The notes below the pieces were generated by a model. That model had not been told where the DNA came from. It made no database searches and saw nothing but the letters and a program-made list of their open reading frames with translations. Shown here piece after piece: positions 17,603-27,193 of a stretch of DNA of 64,000 bases; the first letter of the stretch is position 1; each line of letters starts with the position of its first letter. The DNA is from Mesorhizobium huakuii (GTDB lineage Bacteria > Pseudomonadota > Alphaproteobacteria > Rhizobiales > Rhizobiaceae). The translations under genes were made by a program, and so were the position numbers. The stretch lies in NCBI RefSeq assembly GCF_014189455.1, contig NZ_CP050296.1, positions 5,452,001 through 5,516,000 on the forward strand, written 5' to 3'.

Positions 17603-19164
17603 TGATGACGAACCAGTTTAGCGGCGCGTTGACTTCTCCCCGCCAGGCTCCCCCTTCTCCCCTTGTGGGAGAAGGGGGCCGAGCGAAGCTCGGTCGGATG
17701 AGGGGTGTTCCAGCTTGGCGCAACGTCTCAACCGACCCGGGCACTGCGGCAGAACACCAACGTCTCACTCCGCTGGAACACCCCTCAACCGTCTCGGCGC
17801 TGCGCGCCGATCCACCTTCTCCCACAAGGGGAGAAAGAAGAACGTGCGCCGCCTTGGTCACTTTGCTCCTCTCCATCCTCTTCCTGGTCCTGCCGGCACT
17901 TGCCGCCCGCGCCATGGATATCCAGCAGGTCACATCGCCAAAAGGCATCACCGCGTGGCTGGTCGAGGATTATTCGGTCCCGATCGTCGCCGTCCGCTTC
18001 GTCTTCGGTGGCGGCTCGACGCAGGATCCGGTGGGCAAGGAAGGGCTGGCCAATCTGATGACCGGCCTGTTCGACGAGGGCGCCGGCCCTCTCGATTCGG
18101 AAGCCTTCCAGATCAGGCTCGACGATGCCGGCGCCGAGATGAGTTTCGAGGAAACCCGCGACGGCATCTACGGCTCCATGCGCATGCTGGCCGAACAGCG
18201 CGACGAGGCCTTCGATCTGCTGCGGCTGGCGGTCAACGAGCCGCGCTTCGACCAGGCGCCGATCGACCGCATCCGCGCCCAGATCCTGTCCGGCATCATC
18301 GCCAACGAGAATGACCCCGACACGGTGGCGCAGCACAAATGGGCGCGCGCCATCTATGGCGACCACCCCTATTCGCGCTCCGACCAGGGCACCAGGCAGA
18401 GCATCGCCGCGATCACGCAGGACGATCTGAAAACCCTGCACAAGGCGGTGTTCGCGCGCGGCGGCCTGCATGTCGCCGTGGTCGGCGCCATCGATGCCGA
18501 GACGCTGAAGAAGAAGCTGGACATGGTGTTCGGCGATCTGCCTGAGAAACAGGCGCTCACCCCGGTCGCCGATGTCGAGCCGAAGCTGGCACAGCGTCTG
18601 GAGGTCAATTACGATCTGCCGCAGACCTCGCTGCAGCTTGCCTGGCCCGGCGTGAAGCGCAAGTCGCAGGATTTCTTCCCGGCCGTGCTGATGAACGAGA
18701 TCCTTGGTGGCGGCACTTTCACCTCGCGCCTGTACCAGGAGGTGCGCGAAAAGCGCGGGCTGGCCTATGGCGTCAACTCCTCGCTGGTCAACCAGGACCA
18801 TGCCGACGCGCTGATCGTCACCACCGGCACGCGTTCCGACCGCGTGGCCGAGACGCTCGGCATTGTGCGCGACGTCGCCAGGCAGTTGGCTGAGGACGGC
18901 CCGACCGAGGCTGAGCTCGCGGCAACCAAGAAATACCTGATCGGCGCCTATGCCATCGCCAATCTGGACTCGTCGAGTTCCATCGCCGCGACGCTGGTCG
19001 AATTACAGCTCGACGACCTCGGCATCGACTACATGCAGCGCCGCGCCGGCTACATCAACGCAGTGACGCTGGACCAGGTCAAGGCGGCGGCGAAAAAGCT
19101 GCTGACCGCCGAGCCGACCATCATGGTGGTCGGGCCGCCGCTGGCCGGGGCCGGCAAGGGATGA
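17602..19164 (+). CDS. M16 family peptidase-like protein (inactive partner) with repeat inserted near the start
   Basis: About 520 residues. It shares the M16 fold of the preceding gene ([22 protein letters not shown] near residue 375) but the HxxEH position reads LANLMTGLF, so it cannot bind zinc and is probably the non-catalytic subunit. The ATG at 17602 overlaps the upstream stop. The first codons (MMTNQFSGA) are followed by a roughly 190-base palindromic element that stays open in this frame; only after it comes the hydrophobic signal segment ([20 protein letters not shown]). Export may therefore need an alternative start such as the TTG codons at about 17851-17863, with AGGGGAGAAAG ahead. 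Confidence 0.85.
   Translation: MMTNQFSGALTSPRQAPPSPLVGEGGRAKLGRMRGVPAWRNVSTDPGTAAEHQRLTPLEHPSTVSALRADPPSPTRGERRTCAALVTLLLSILFLVLPALAARAMDIQQVTSPKGITAWLVEDYSVPIVAVRFVFGGGSTQDPVGKEGLANLMTGLFDEGAGPLDSEAFQIRLDDAGAEMSFEETRDGIYGSMRMLAEQRDEAFDLLRLAVNEPRFDQAPIDRIRAQILSGIIANENDPDTVAQHKWARAIYGDHPYSRSDQGTRQSIAAITQDDLKTLHKAVFARGGLHVAVVGAIDAETLKKKLDMVFGDLPEKQALTPVADVEPKLAQRLEVNYDLPQTSLQLAWPGVKRKSQDFFPAVLMNEILGGGTFTSRLYQEVREKRGLAYGVNSSLVNQDHADALIVTTGTRSDRVAETLGIVRDVARQLAEDGPTEAELAATKKYLIGAYAIANLDSSSSIAATLVELQLDDLGIDYMQRRAGYINAVTLDQVKAAAKKLLTAEPTIMVVGPPLAGAGKG
17648..17840. repeat. palindromic repeat element inside an M16 gene
   Basis: Outer arms: 17654-17676 and 17814-17836, CTTCTCCCCTTGTGGGAGAA and its near-complement. 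Inner arms: 17701-17714 and 17772-17785, a perfect 14-base match (AGGGGTGTTCCAGC). The left arm is itself a hairpin (CCCCTTCTCC/GGAGAAGGGG). The same CCCCTTGTGGG core occurs in the element at 37083-38412. It keeps the reading frame of the host gene open. Confidence 0.85.
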
Positions 19165-20024
19165 GCCCGACCTTCGGCATAGCCTTCGGCGGCGGCGGCG
19201 CGCGCGGGCTGGCACATATCCATGTCATCGAGGCGCTGGACGAGCTCGGTATAAAACCCGTGGCGATCGCCGGCTCGTCGATCGGCGCCATCATGGGCGC
19301 CGGCATGGCCGCGGGCATGACCGGCAAGGACATCCACGACTATGCCCGCTCCATCCTCGGCCGCCGCGCCGAAGTCGCGAGCCGCATGTGGCGCGCCAGG
19401 CCGGGCACGATCGCCGAAGCCATGCAAAACGGCATCCGTGTCAGCCAGTTCAATGTCGAGCGCATCCTCAAGGCGTTTCTGCCTGAGGCCATTCCCGAAA
19501 CCTTCAGCGAGCTGAAAATCCCGCTGAAGGTGACGGCGACCGACTATTTCGGCCACAAGCTTGCCGTGTTCGACGACGGCGACCTGCACTCCGCCCTTGC
19601 CGCTTCGGCCGCCATCCCCGCCGTCTTCCGCCCGGTGATGCGCGACGGCAGGCTGCTGATCGACGGCGGCATCTACAACCCCGTGCCGTTCGATCTCATA
19701 GAGAACGACGCCGACATCATCATCGGCGTCGACGTGGTCGGCGCGCCCGAAGAAGCCGACCGCAAGCAGCCGACCTCCGTCGACCTGATGTTCGGCGCCA
19801 CCCAGCTGATGATGCAGTCGATCATCGCCAACAAGCTAAAACAATGCCGCCCCGACATACTGGTCCGCCCGGCAGTGTCAAAATACCGCGTGCTCGATTT
19901 CCTGAAGATCGACGCCCTGATGAACGAGACGGCGGATATCAAGGATCAGCTGAAGCGAGAGGTGGAGCGGGTGGTGGAAGCGCGGGGCGGGAAGGGGAAA
20001 CGGGGGAAGCGGGTGGCTGGGTGA
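19161..20024 (+). CDS. patatin-like phospholipase family protein
   Basis: A 287-residue protein with the patatin catalytic dyad: oxyanion-hole GGGGARG at about residues 11-17, nucleophile serine in GSSIG at about 39-43, and aspartate in DGG near residue 170. These enzymes hydrolyse acyl chains from membrane lipids. No signal peptide is seen. The ATG overlaps the stop of the M16 gene (ATGA), so it ends the M16 operon. The last residues are very basic (GKGKRGKR), followed directly by the start of the lower-GC island. Confidence 0.9.
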   Translation: MSPTFGIAFGGGGARGLAHIHVIEALDELGIKPVAIAGSSIGAIMGAGMAAGMTGKDIHDYARSILGRRAEVASRMWRARPGTIAEAMQNGIRVSQFNVERILKAFLPEAIPETFSELKIPLKVTATDYFGHKLAVFDDGDLHSALAASAAIPAVFRPVMRDGRLLIDGGIYNPVPFDLIENDADIIIGVDVVGAPEEADRKQPTSVDLMFGATQLMMQSIIANKLKQCRPDILVRPAVSKYRVLDFLKIDALMNETADIKDQLKREVERVVEARGGKGKRGKRVAG

Positions 20025-20118
20025 GCCGGAGTGCTGGCGCAGTATTCAGAAGCGAGGCGATGCGTGGCGCTTGCTTCGTTTCACGTCTTTCCGTCGACTA
20101 GTTGGAGATCGCGACCTC

Positions 20119-20529
20119 GTGGACAGCCTGAACCCAACGGAAAGATCGGCACGTATGTCACGCGTGCGTGCTAAAGACACCAAGCCAGAGATTGCGGTGC
20201 GCTGTCTGGTTCATGGCTTAGGGTATAGATACCGCCTACATCGGCAGGACCTTCCCGGAAAGCCGGACCTCGTGTTCGCCAGTCGTCGCGCGGCTATTTT
20301 TGTGCATGGATGCTTTTGGCATCGACATCCCGATCCAGCTTGTAAGCTCACCCGGATGCCGAAATCACGCGTTGAATTCTGGGGACCAAAGCTCAGTCGC
20401 AATCGCCAGCACGACATTGAGGTCGAAGAACTATTGAAAGAAGCCGGCTGGCGGGTTCTAACGCTCTGGGAATGCCAACTGCGGGATCGTGCTTCGCTCG
20501 TTAGGAAGGTGAGGGAATTTCTCGGGTGA
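20119..20529 (+). CDS. vsr: very short patch repair endonuclease
   Basis: About 136 residues. Vsr nicks next to T:G mismatches made when 5-methylcytosine deaminates, starting repair back to C:G. Conserved parts seen are ERSARMSRVRAKDTKPE at the N-terminus with the catalytic region aspartate, GKPDLVF, and the metal/histidine segment FVHGCFWHRH. The GTG at 20119 was chosen: GGAGA lies about nine bases ahead and relatives start just before the SxxERSxxM pattern; the frame is open upstream to 20071. It overlaps the methyltransferase gene by four bases, the usual vsr-dcm pairing. Confidence 0.93.
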   Translation: MDSLNPTERSARMSRVRAKDTKPEIAVRCLVHGLGYRYRLHRQDLPGKPDLVFASRRAAIFVHGCFWHRHPDPACKLTRMPKSRVEFWGPKLSRNRQHDIEVEELLKEAGWRVLTLWECQLRDRASLVRKVREFLG

Positions 20530-21656
20530 AATCAGTTGAACTATTTGCAGGCGCAGGTGGACTCGGCATTGGCGTAGCACGTGCCGGCTTCGATCATGCG
20601 GCGGTTATCGAATGGGATCGTTGGGCCTGCGATACGCTCGAGGAGAACGAATCTTGGCCGATTCATCGAGTCGATATCCGAGAGTTCGACTATGCCAATC
20701 TCCCTCCGATCGAGTTGGTTTCTGGAGGGCCGCCTTGCCAGCCGTTCTCCATGGGAGGAAAACATCACGCATATCTCGACCCGCGAGACATGTTTCCACA
20801 AGCTATACGCGCGGTGCGCGAACTACACCCCAAAGCGTTTATATTTGAGAATGTGAAGGGCCTAAGACGCGCGACTTTTTCCAATTACCTAGAATACATA
20901 CGACTTCAATTGCGGCATCCTGAACTCCTGACGAAACCTGAGGAATCGTGGTCAGAGCACTTTGCGCGTTTGGAGCGTCATGAATCCAGCGGGCGTCATG
21001 AAGGTCTACATTATCACGTAGTGGTTCGCTTGCTCAACGCGGCCAACTATGGCGTTCCACAAAAGCGAGAGCGAGTTTTCCTTGTAGGATTCCGGTCTGA
21101 TCTAGGCATCGAATGGAACTTCCCCGAGGAAACGCATTCTTTGAGAGCTTTGGCCTGGTCGCAGGGCCCTAACGGAGATTACTGGGATCATCACAACATC
21201 CTGCACAAAGATCACGCTATCATTGTTGGGCCACTGCGCGAAGAGCCGGCGACTAAGCCTTGGGTGACGGTCAGAGATGCCCTGCTGGGACTCCCTGATC
21301 CCGAATTCGAGCGTGAGGCTGCAGAAGCGTTTCCTGATCATCGCTTCATACAGGGCGCGCGCTCTTATCCCGGGCATACGGGAAGTCCGCTCGACCTACC
21401 AGCTAAGACCCTTAAGGCGGGTGTTCATGGTGTTCCCGGTGGTGAAAACATGTTGCGTCGGTCGGACGGGTCTATTCGCTATTTTTCGGTGCGCGAAAGC
21501 GCGCGCATCCAAACCTTCCCAGATGACTTTCTGTTTCACGGCAGTTGGGGTGAGACGATGCGCCAGCTTGGCAACGCGGTGCCGGTAACGCTAGCCGAGG
21601 TGGTCTCTCGATCGGTACGCATACAACTCGACTCATTGGCAGAAACCAGCCCCTGA
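20526..21656 (+). CDS. DNA (cytosine-5-)-methyltransferase
   Basis: A 376-residue C5 methyltransferase with all main motifs: I (ELFAGAGGLGIG, residues 5-16), IV with the catalytic cysteine (GGPPCQPFS, near 60), VI (ENVKG, near 110), VIII (QKRERVFLVG), and IX/X (RESARIQTFPDDF, QLGNAVPV). The region between VIII and IX should set the target sequence, which I cannot predict. GTG start overlapping the vsr stop. Adenine- and thymine-rich codons are more common than in the flanking core genes, in line with acquisition. The partner nuclease is probably among the convergent minus-strand genes. Confidence 0.95.
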   Translation: MKSVELFAGAGGLGIGVARAGFDHAAVIEWDRWACDTLEENESWPIHRVDIREFDYANLPPIELVSGGPPCQPFSMGGKHHAYLDPRDMFPQAIRAVRELHPKAFIFENVKGLRRATFSNYLEYIRLQLRHPELLTKPEESWSEHFARLERHESSGRHEGLHYHVVVRLLNAANYGVPQKRERVFLVGFRSDLGIEWNFPEETHSLRALAWSQGPNGDYWDHHNILHKDHAIIVGPLREEPATKPWVTVRDALLGLPDPEFEREAAEAFPDHRFIQGARSYPGHTGSPLDLPAKTLKAGVHGVPGGENMLRRSDGSIRYFSVRESARIQTFPDDFLFHGSWGETMRQLGNAVPVTLAEVVSRSVRIQLDSLAETSP

Positions 21657-21710
21657 ATCAATCAAACCAGGCACAGCGTTCAATGCCGAGCCGACTCGCG
21701 GCAGCTTCCA

Positions 21711-22178
21711 CTATCTCACGTGATGAGGCACTGACGAAACGCGGTGAGGCGCGAAAAAAGCCACCATCGTTGGTCCTCCAGTTTCGAAACCTCTGTCAAA
21801 TAGAGTACCAAGCAGAGCTTTCCAATCGTCCGCACGACCCCACGCGACAAGCGTGCCATCACTGAATCGCAAGCCGTGCGGTTTGATAAAGTCCTCTACG
21901 ATTTCGCTCTGATCCTGGCCGACTAGACGTAGCATAAGGGCTTGATGCTGATTCAGCTTCTGGCGGCTATAGCCCTTCAACAACGTGTCCTTGATATACA
22001 CCCTGACTGAGCGCGGATCCATGTAAGCAGACAGAGCACCGCCGATCGCTAAGCTGTCAGTCCACTGCCTGTAGTGCCGTGCCTTTTCGGCGCTTCCAAT
22101 GGAGTCCCAGTCTAGCCGATCTGCTTGCTCCCACAGCTGCGCCCTCACGCGTGATCGCACGTCTGACGGGATCCTCAT
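21711..22178 (-). CDS. hypothetical protein linked to the nuclease-helicase gene
   Basis: A 155-residue soluble protein I cannot assign to a named family. It has a helical N-terminal half (RAQLWEQADRLDWDSIG, KARHYRQWT) and a C-terminal half with conserved-looking RVYIKDTLLKGYSRQ, FIKPHGLRFSDGT and WGRADDWKALLGTLFDRGF. Its start overlaps the last codon of the helicase gene by four bases, so the two form one translational unit and probably one functional system. It converges on the methyltransferase gene with a 54-base gap. Confidence 0.75.
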   Translation of the reverse strand: MRIPSDVRSRVRAQLWEQADRLDWDSIGSAEKARHYRQWTDSLAIGGALSAYMDPRSVRVYIKDTLLKGYSRQKLNQHQALMLRLVGQDQSEIVEDFIKPHGLRFSDGTLVAWGRADDWKALLGTLFDRGFETGGPTMVAFFAPHRVSSVPHHVR

Positions 22179-22534
22179 TGGATACCACCATAGGGCAAAT
22201 GATCAGGAAATTCGAAATGCGGCAAATCGAGAGTTGGGTCACCTTCGCGCAGAATGAGGGAGGCTTGATCCTTGACCCACTCCATCAGGAACGACCCGGC
22301 CGAATGGTCGGAGAACTCCACCAAATGACTGCCTAGTGGCAGGCGCTCAGTCGGTGCATTCTGCCGCGCCATGCGTTCGAGCTCGGCGACCTCCGCTATA
22401 CGCCGAAGATCGGTCACAAAATCTAAGACGATCACCTTGTCCTTTCCTTGAGACACGCGCAGTCCTCTGCCTAGCTGCTGAACGAATATCCGTCGGCTAT
22501 GGGTGGCCCGCATGAACACGATGAGATCTACGTC

Positions 22535-22543
22535 CGGAACATC
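22535..22543. repeat. target-site duplication, left copy (CGGAACATC)
   Basis: Nine bases CGGAACATC repeated at 23943-23951 on the other side of the IS. The terminal G and C of the IS ends also match the target, so the duplication can be read as 9 to 11 bases. Confidence 0.85.
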
Positions 22544-23942
22544 GAGCTATGCTGCAATTTGGGTGACGAGGCTGATCAAGCGGCGCTCTGCGGCTTCAGT
22601 TCAATGACCTCGATTCCATCCTGGAACGTTGCACCTGCGATGAGTTTAGGCAACTGATTTTGTCCTTTCAGTCGTCGCCACGTCCTGGCCGCGGCCATGA
22701 CCAGCTTGAAGACCATCAGCCTGGCGGTTTTCGAGGAGAGTGAGCCCTTGGTACGCACCGTGCGATGGCGAACGGTCGCAAAGACGCTCTCGATGGGATT
22801 GGACGTTCGCAGATGATCCCAATGTTCGGCGGGGAAATCGTAGAACGCCAGCAAGGCATTCTGATCTTTGGTCAGGCAGTCGACCGCCTTGCCGTATTTC
22901 GCATCATATTTCTCGACAAAGACGGCAATCGCCGTCTCGGCTGAGGCTCGGTTCGGGGCGGAAAAGATTTCGCGCAAGTCCGTCTTCATGGCGGCCTGCA
23001 CCGATTTCGGCACCTTGTTGAGCACGTTGGCTGTCTTGTGCACCCAGCATCGCTGGTGCTTGGTGCCGGGAAGGAGCTCATCGAGCGCTTTCCAGAAGCC
23101 AAGCGCGCCGTCGCCGACGGCAAGATCGGGCGCGATCTGCAGGCCACGACGCTTGACGTCGACCAGCAGCTCGCGCCAGCTCTGTGCGCTCTCACGAATG
23201 CCGGTCTGGAAGCCGAGCAGCTCTTTCTTGCCCTCGGGCGTGGCGCCGATCAGGACCAGCATGCATTCGGCATGATCTTCCATCCGGGCCTGCAGGTAGA
23301 CCCCGTCCGCCCACACATACACATAGCGGCGCGCCGAAAGATCGCGCTTTTGCCAACGATCGTATTCGATGCCCCACTCCGCCGTCAGTCGCGTGATCAC
23401 CGAGGGTGAGAGGTTCGGCGCCTCCTTGCCCAACAGAGCTGCCAGAGCTTCCTGAAAGTCGCCCGTCGAAATGCCGCGCAGATAGAGAACGGGAAGAAGC
23501 GCATCCAGACTTCGTGTCCGACGCGCCCATTTCGGCAGGATCGATGAGGAAAAACGGATGCGCTCCGCTTCACCGTTCGCGCCGCGATCCCGGACCTTCA
23601 CCCGGCTGACGGGCACCGCCCCGATCCCCGTCTGGATGCTCCGCTCCGGCCCGTGACCGTGCCGGACCAGCCGGTCACGTCCGTCCGGAAGCTTGAGATC
23701 CCGCATCTCGGCAAGAAACGCTTCGGCCTCCATCTCGATCGCCTGCGCCAGCAATTTGCGCGCGCCGGTGCGAAGCACATCCGTCAGGGGATCATCGATT
23801 TCGTCGGGCTGACGAAGGCGAACAATGTTGATAGTCTCGTTCATGGCGTATCGCTCTCCTTGAGAGGTTCTGGCAGGCTTCATCACCCGCCTCGATACGC
23901 CGCCCTTCTCAAACCGTCATCACCCAGTTTCAGCCATAGCTC
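22544..23942 (-). mobile_element. IS256-family insertion sequence
   Basis: A complete 1399-base element. Terminal inverted repeats start GAGCTATG and share GGGTGA at positions 18-23, with a poorly matched middle. One transposase gene fills it. The flanking direct repeat CGGAACATC (22535-22543 and 23943-23951) marks the insertion. The perfect duplication and intact transposase indicate a recent, perhaps still active, insertion. Confidence 0.92.
22576..23844 (-). CDS. IS256 family transposase
   Basis: About 422 residues, a full-length mutator-type transposase. The DDE residues are in the expected settings: VWADGVYLQ near residue 180, DLAVGDGALGFW near residue 250, and the glutamate in TSNPIESVFATVRHRT near residue 350, with the C-x2-H-like QRCWVHKTANVL between. 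The ATG at 23844 follows AAGGAGAG; an upstream in-frame start at 23886 has no such site. Confidence 0.95.
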   Translation of the reverse strand: MNETINIVRLRQPDEIDDPLTDVLRTGARKLLAQAIEMEAEAFLAEMRDLKLPDGRDRLVRHGHGPERSIQTGIGAVPVSRVKVRDRGANGEAERIRFSSSILPKWARRTRSLDALLPVLYLRGISTGDFQEALAALLGKEAPNLSPSVITRLTAEWGIEYDRWQKRDLSARRYVYVWADGVYLQARMEDHAECMLVLIGATPEGKKELLGFQTGIRESAQSWRELLVDVKRRGLQIAPDLAVGDGALGFWKALDELLPGTKHQRCWVHKTANVLNKVPKSVQAAMKTDLREIFSAPNRASAETAIAVFVEKYDAKYGKAVDCLTKDQNALLAFYDFPAEHWDHLRTSNPIESVFATVRHRTVRTKGSLSSKTARLMVFKLVMAAARTWRRLKGQNQLPKLIAGATFQDGIEVIELKPQSAA

Positions 23943-23951
23943 CGGAACATC
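23943..23951. repeat. target-site duplication, right copy (CGGAACATC)
   Basis: Second copy of the nine-base duplication that flanks the IS256-family element. Confidence 0.85.
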
Positions 23952-25261
23952 GACGCCCTCGTTAAACAAATCAACCGCACATAAGATATCTATTAGGCCG
24001 CGTTTGAATTGCGACATAAGCCGGTCACGTTCGCGCCCAATCATGCCCCCATGAATGCTCTCCGCACGTATGCCAAACAGCCGGAGCGTCGCAGTGAAAT
24101 GGTCGGCGTGCTTGAGACTAGGCGAGAAGACTAGTCCTGCGCGACGCCTTTCCCGCCTGAAGTTATCCGCCACGATGCGTGCAGCTTCCTCGTCGCGGGT
24201 GGGGATAATTAGTCGCTTATTCAACTCCGTGAGGGTGTAGCCGAAATTTGACGCCTTCTGCACAAATTCCCAGTCGATGTTGTCGGCGAGCAAACGGTAG
24301 TCGACCTCGCTTAGGTATCCGTATTTGAGCCCATCGGAAATCCCGATCCGAACGAGAGGCTGTCCCAGCAGGGTATCGATGTCGAATTCATCACCGCGCC
24401 ACGGTGTGGCCGTTACGCCTGCGAGGCGAACTGGAGCGAGCTTCTGCAGCACATCCTGATAGGTACGTGCGCCGATATGATGGGCCTCATCGACGAAGAT
24501 TGCATCGAATGGTGGCAAATTCTGGAGCCGCCCGTGCACAGTCTGTACTGTCGCGAACGTAATTCCGTCCCAGAAGCTTGGCTCTTCCTCCGGCGCAAGC
24601 AAATGGGTCGGTACTGTTTTCGGCAACTGCGCCCAGAAACCGATTTGAAGTTGCCGCACCAATTCCCGCTTGTCCGCAAGGACGAGCATTCGTCCATTCT
24701 CAAGAATTCCGGCCGAAAATAGGCGGGCTGCGACCTCAGCCATGACGACAGTCTTTCCAAGCCCAGTAGCCAATACGATCTGCCCTCGACCTGTTTCTTC
24801 AAGTGCATCGAACAGGCGCTCAGCAGCTTCCTCTTGATATGGCCGAAGTGCTCTTGCAGTGGGTGGCTTCATTGGCACGCCCTGCACGAGTTGTATCAAT
24901 TTTGATGGGCTAAGTAGATGCACAGTAAGACCCAACCGCTTTGCTCTAGCGAGTTCATCATTGAGTGCCTTGCCTGCGGGGCGGCTGGTGGCGAGCGCAA
25001 GGACATCCGCCTCATAGAAACGGCTAGCCTGGATCACCTCTTCCACAGCTGCCTTGGGTGGCGATGACGTGCTGGTAAATTTACACTGGACAACCCAAAC
25101 CTTACCATCCTTTACGCCTACTACATCGGCGCCCATATCACCTGTGCCGCCGACGATGCGAACGTCCTGAAAACCTGCGTAGATAAGGGCGCGCGCAACG
25201 TCGCGCTCAAAGGCTTGCCATGGCCCGTCCAATAGGCGCCGCTCGTCGAGGAACAGTCCGG

Positions 25262-25855
25262 TCACATGATTTCCCGATCAGGTCTGATTAAGCTGACTGA
25301 CATAAGGCCCCTGACCAACTCTTCCTTTCGGATTGCTCCCAGGATGGTAGCGTCCGCCTCCGCCAACCAAGCTGCATCCGAAATCAACGACGTAGCACGG
25401 TCGATCACCTGCTGACGTGCTCGGTCGGTCAATTGTGGGTCACCATAGTCCAGAGACGAATACGGCGAATCCCAGTATTTGCCATCAAACACCAATTCTG
25501 GAAGTGCCTCGACGAGCCGCCCTAACATGCCCCTTGGCGCTGCTGTGATGAAAGACCCATCGGCGATGGGGCCAGCAGGCGCGATTCCCTTGCGAGCGAG
25601 GGTGCGCATCACCTCACTGCGTTGTTCCACCGTGAGTGCGTCGAATAGTATTCCTCCCTGGCCCTGGGGCACATTGGCCAAAATCGACTGCGCGAGCGTT
25701 TCGAGTGCGTCGCTAGCTTCCGCCGCAACGCCTCTTGCATCAAGGCTCGATGTCCGCGCGTACTGCTCGCGGAAATACCCTAGAAGCTCTGCATAGGACG
25801 GCGGCTCCCTATTGGCTCGGACATATTCGTTGGTGAGGAGCGCTAACTCAATCAA
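25262..25855 (-). CDS. hypothetical protein, probably missing its N-terminus
   Basis: Open from a TTG at 25855 (197 residues), but the frame stays open and protein-like upstream to about 25975, reading TYHFLFKPRAEVFRSITLEP without any start codon. It is therefore likely the C-terminal part of a longer protein whose start was lost in the deletion that also cut the upstream methyltransferase gene. I do not recognise the family; it is helical, with no membrane segment. Its end overlaps the start of the nuclease-helicase by four bases. Confidence 0.6.
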   Translation of the reverse strand: MIELALLTNEYVRANREPPSYAELLGYFREQYARTSSLDARGVAAEASDALETLAQSILANVPQGQGGILFDALTVEQRSEVMRTLARKGIAPAGPIADGSFITAAPRGMLGRLVEALPELVFDGKYWDSPYSSLDYGDPQLTDRARQQVIDRATSLISDAAWLAEADATILGAIRKEELVRGLMSVSLIRPDREIM

Positions 25856-25950
25856 CAGAGCGTCTAGAGGTTCAAGCGTGATGGATCGAAATACCTCAGC
25901 CCTCGGCTTGAACAGGAAATGATATGTGCGTGTCGCGATATCACCAAGCG

Positions 25951-26418
25951 TTAAGGACCAAGCTGTGCCACGATAGTAGGTGGATACTTTGAGAAGATTC
26001 TTTCAAGTCGACCCTTGCCCTCCAGAAAGACAGTGCGGGTTAGTAACGCAACTCCCTCTTGTGAGATCGCAAAACCATGGTGGAAGAAATCCTCGGCCAG
26101 ACGGAAGGGTGGATTGGTAATTGTCCAGTCCAATGGCTGATCCAAACTAGACCCTAAGAAATCACGTTGCTCACCGAATCCATACGATGCAACATCGCTG
26201 GCCACCACGTCGGCGAAATATGGTTCCAACGCCTTGGCCATATGTCCGCGCCCACAGGCAGGTTCTAGACAACGTCCCCCAGCTACCCGTTCGGCCCCGA
26301 TCACATGCTCGATTAACGCGCGCGTTGCCCAGGGCGGCGTGGGAAAGTCATCCAGACTATCTGCAGGCTCGTGACGTTGGGCCATCACCGCGTGCGATTT
26401 GTTTTGCATGGTTGCCAT
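25951..26418 (-). pseudogene. DNA N6-adenine methyltransferase-like gene, 3' end lost
   Basis: 155 residues remain. They show a class I methyltransferase core: DDFPTPPWATRALIEHV, AdoMet-binding LEPACGRGHMAKALEPYF near residue 50, and the catalytic NPPF near residue 105, as in phage- and island-borne adenine methyltransferases. Relatives carry on after the PPTIVAQ stretch with a further conserved block; here the frame stops two residues later and the next gene's frame takes over. This looks like a deletion joining two genes out of frame. Activity is doubtful. Confidence 0.65.
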
Positions 26419-26623
26419 CCACTCACCCTACGCGATCTACCACGATTGACCAGCACGTCCGGGCTGCTGAGGTATCCGCATTCGAAAGATGATTTCTGAC
26501 GCACTATCCATGCAAAGCACGCATCACAATCGACGCATGCTCTTCGCCGCACTTCTATCTGGCGGTCACGAGTAAACTATCCGGGAACGTTTTGCTGGCA
26601 AGGCCTGGCCGGAAGGCTACCCC

Positions 26624-27193
26624 TCAGTCCTTCGCCCGCTCCACATACGACCCATCCGCCGTCATCACCACCACGCGGGTGCCGGGCGCGATGTGCGGGG
26701 GCACGGCGGTGCGCACGCCATTCGAAAGCACGGCGGGCTTGTAGGAGGACGAGGCCGTCTGGCCCTTGGTCGTCGGTTCGGTCTCGACCACTTCGAAGGT
26801 AGCGCGCTGCGGCAGGACCAGGGAAATCGCGATGCCGTTGAACTGCGAAACCTGCACCGGCATGCCTTCCTGCAGATAGGGGGCGGCGTCGCCGACCACG
26901 GCTTCCGTCACCGCCACCTGGTCGTAGGTTTCCGGGTTCATGAAGTGGAAGCCTTCGCCGTCGGCGTAGAGGAAGGTGTGCTCGCGCTCCTCGACATAGG
27001 CGCGCTCCACCTGCTCGGTGGTGCGGTAGCGCTCCGAAACCTTCACCCCGTCGCCGATGCGGCGCATGTCGAGCTGCGTCACGGGCGTGCCCTTGCCTGG
27101 GTGGATGTTTTCGGCAAAGAGGATCACATAAAGCTTGCCGTCCTTGTCGACGACATTGCCTTTGCGGAGCGAACTGGCGATGACTTTCACCAC
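26624..27193 (-). CDS. efp: translation elongation factor P
   Basis: A 189-residue EF-P, which relieves ribosome stalling at proline runs. The tip of domain I carries the modifiable lysine in HPGKGTP at about residues 32-38, and the C-terminal OB-fold ends with [16 protein letters not shown]. The start is one of two adjacent GTG codons (27193 or 27190) ahead of [11 protein letters not shown]. The much longer open frame reaching 28423 on this strand is the shadow of epmA. It is divergent from epmA, whose product modifies this lysine. Confidence 0.95.
   Translation of the reverse strand: MVKVIASSLRKGNVVDKDGKLYVILFAENIHPGKGTPVTQLDMRRIGDGVKVSERYRTTEQVERAYVEEREHTFLYADGEGFHFMNPETYDQVAVTEAVVGDAAPYLQEGMPVQVSQFNGIAISLVLPQRATFEVVETEPTTKGQTASSSYKPAVLSNGVRTAVPPHIAPGTRVVVMTADGSYVERAKD

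Larger units (their letters stand above)
22175..25265 (-). pseudogene. restriction-type nuclease-helicase gene split by an IS256-family element
   Basis: The N-terminal 450 residues show a PD-(D/E)xK nuclease-like region (DMGADVVGV...WVVQCKF, residues 45-70) and then a superfamily 2 helicase: Walker A LATGLGKT near residue 165, VDEAHH, TATP, and the second RecA domain up to FNEGVDVPE. There the IS element enters. Beyond it, on the far side (22175-22534), the same gene goes on with DVDLIVF and motif VI QLGRGLR. Without the IS the reading frame would join cleanly through GVDVPDVDLI. The intact gene would code for about 560 residues. It overlaps its neighbours by four bases at both ends. Confidence 0.88.

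Noticed and set aside
20119..26418. Classical type II restriction system with its nuclease missing
   Set aside because: The helicase with a nuclease-like N-terminus and its coupled neighbours suggest a multi-part system rather than a simple type II pair; I did not call it by an established name because the match is not certain.
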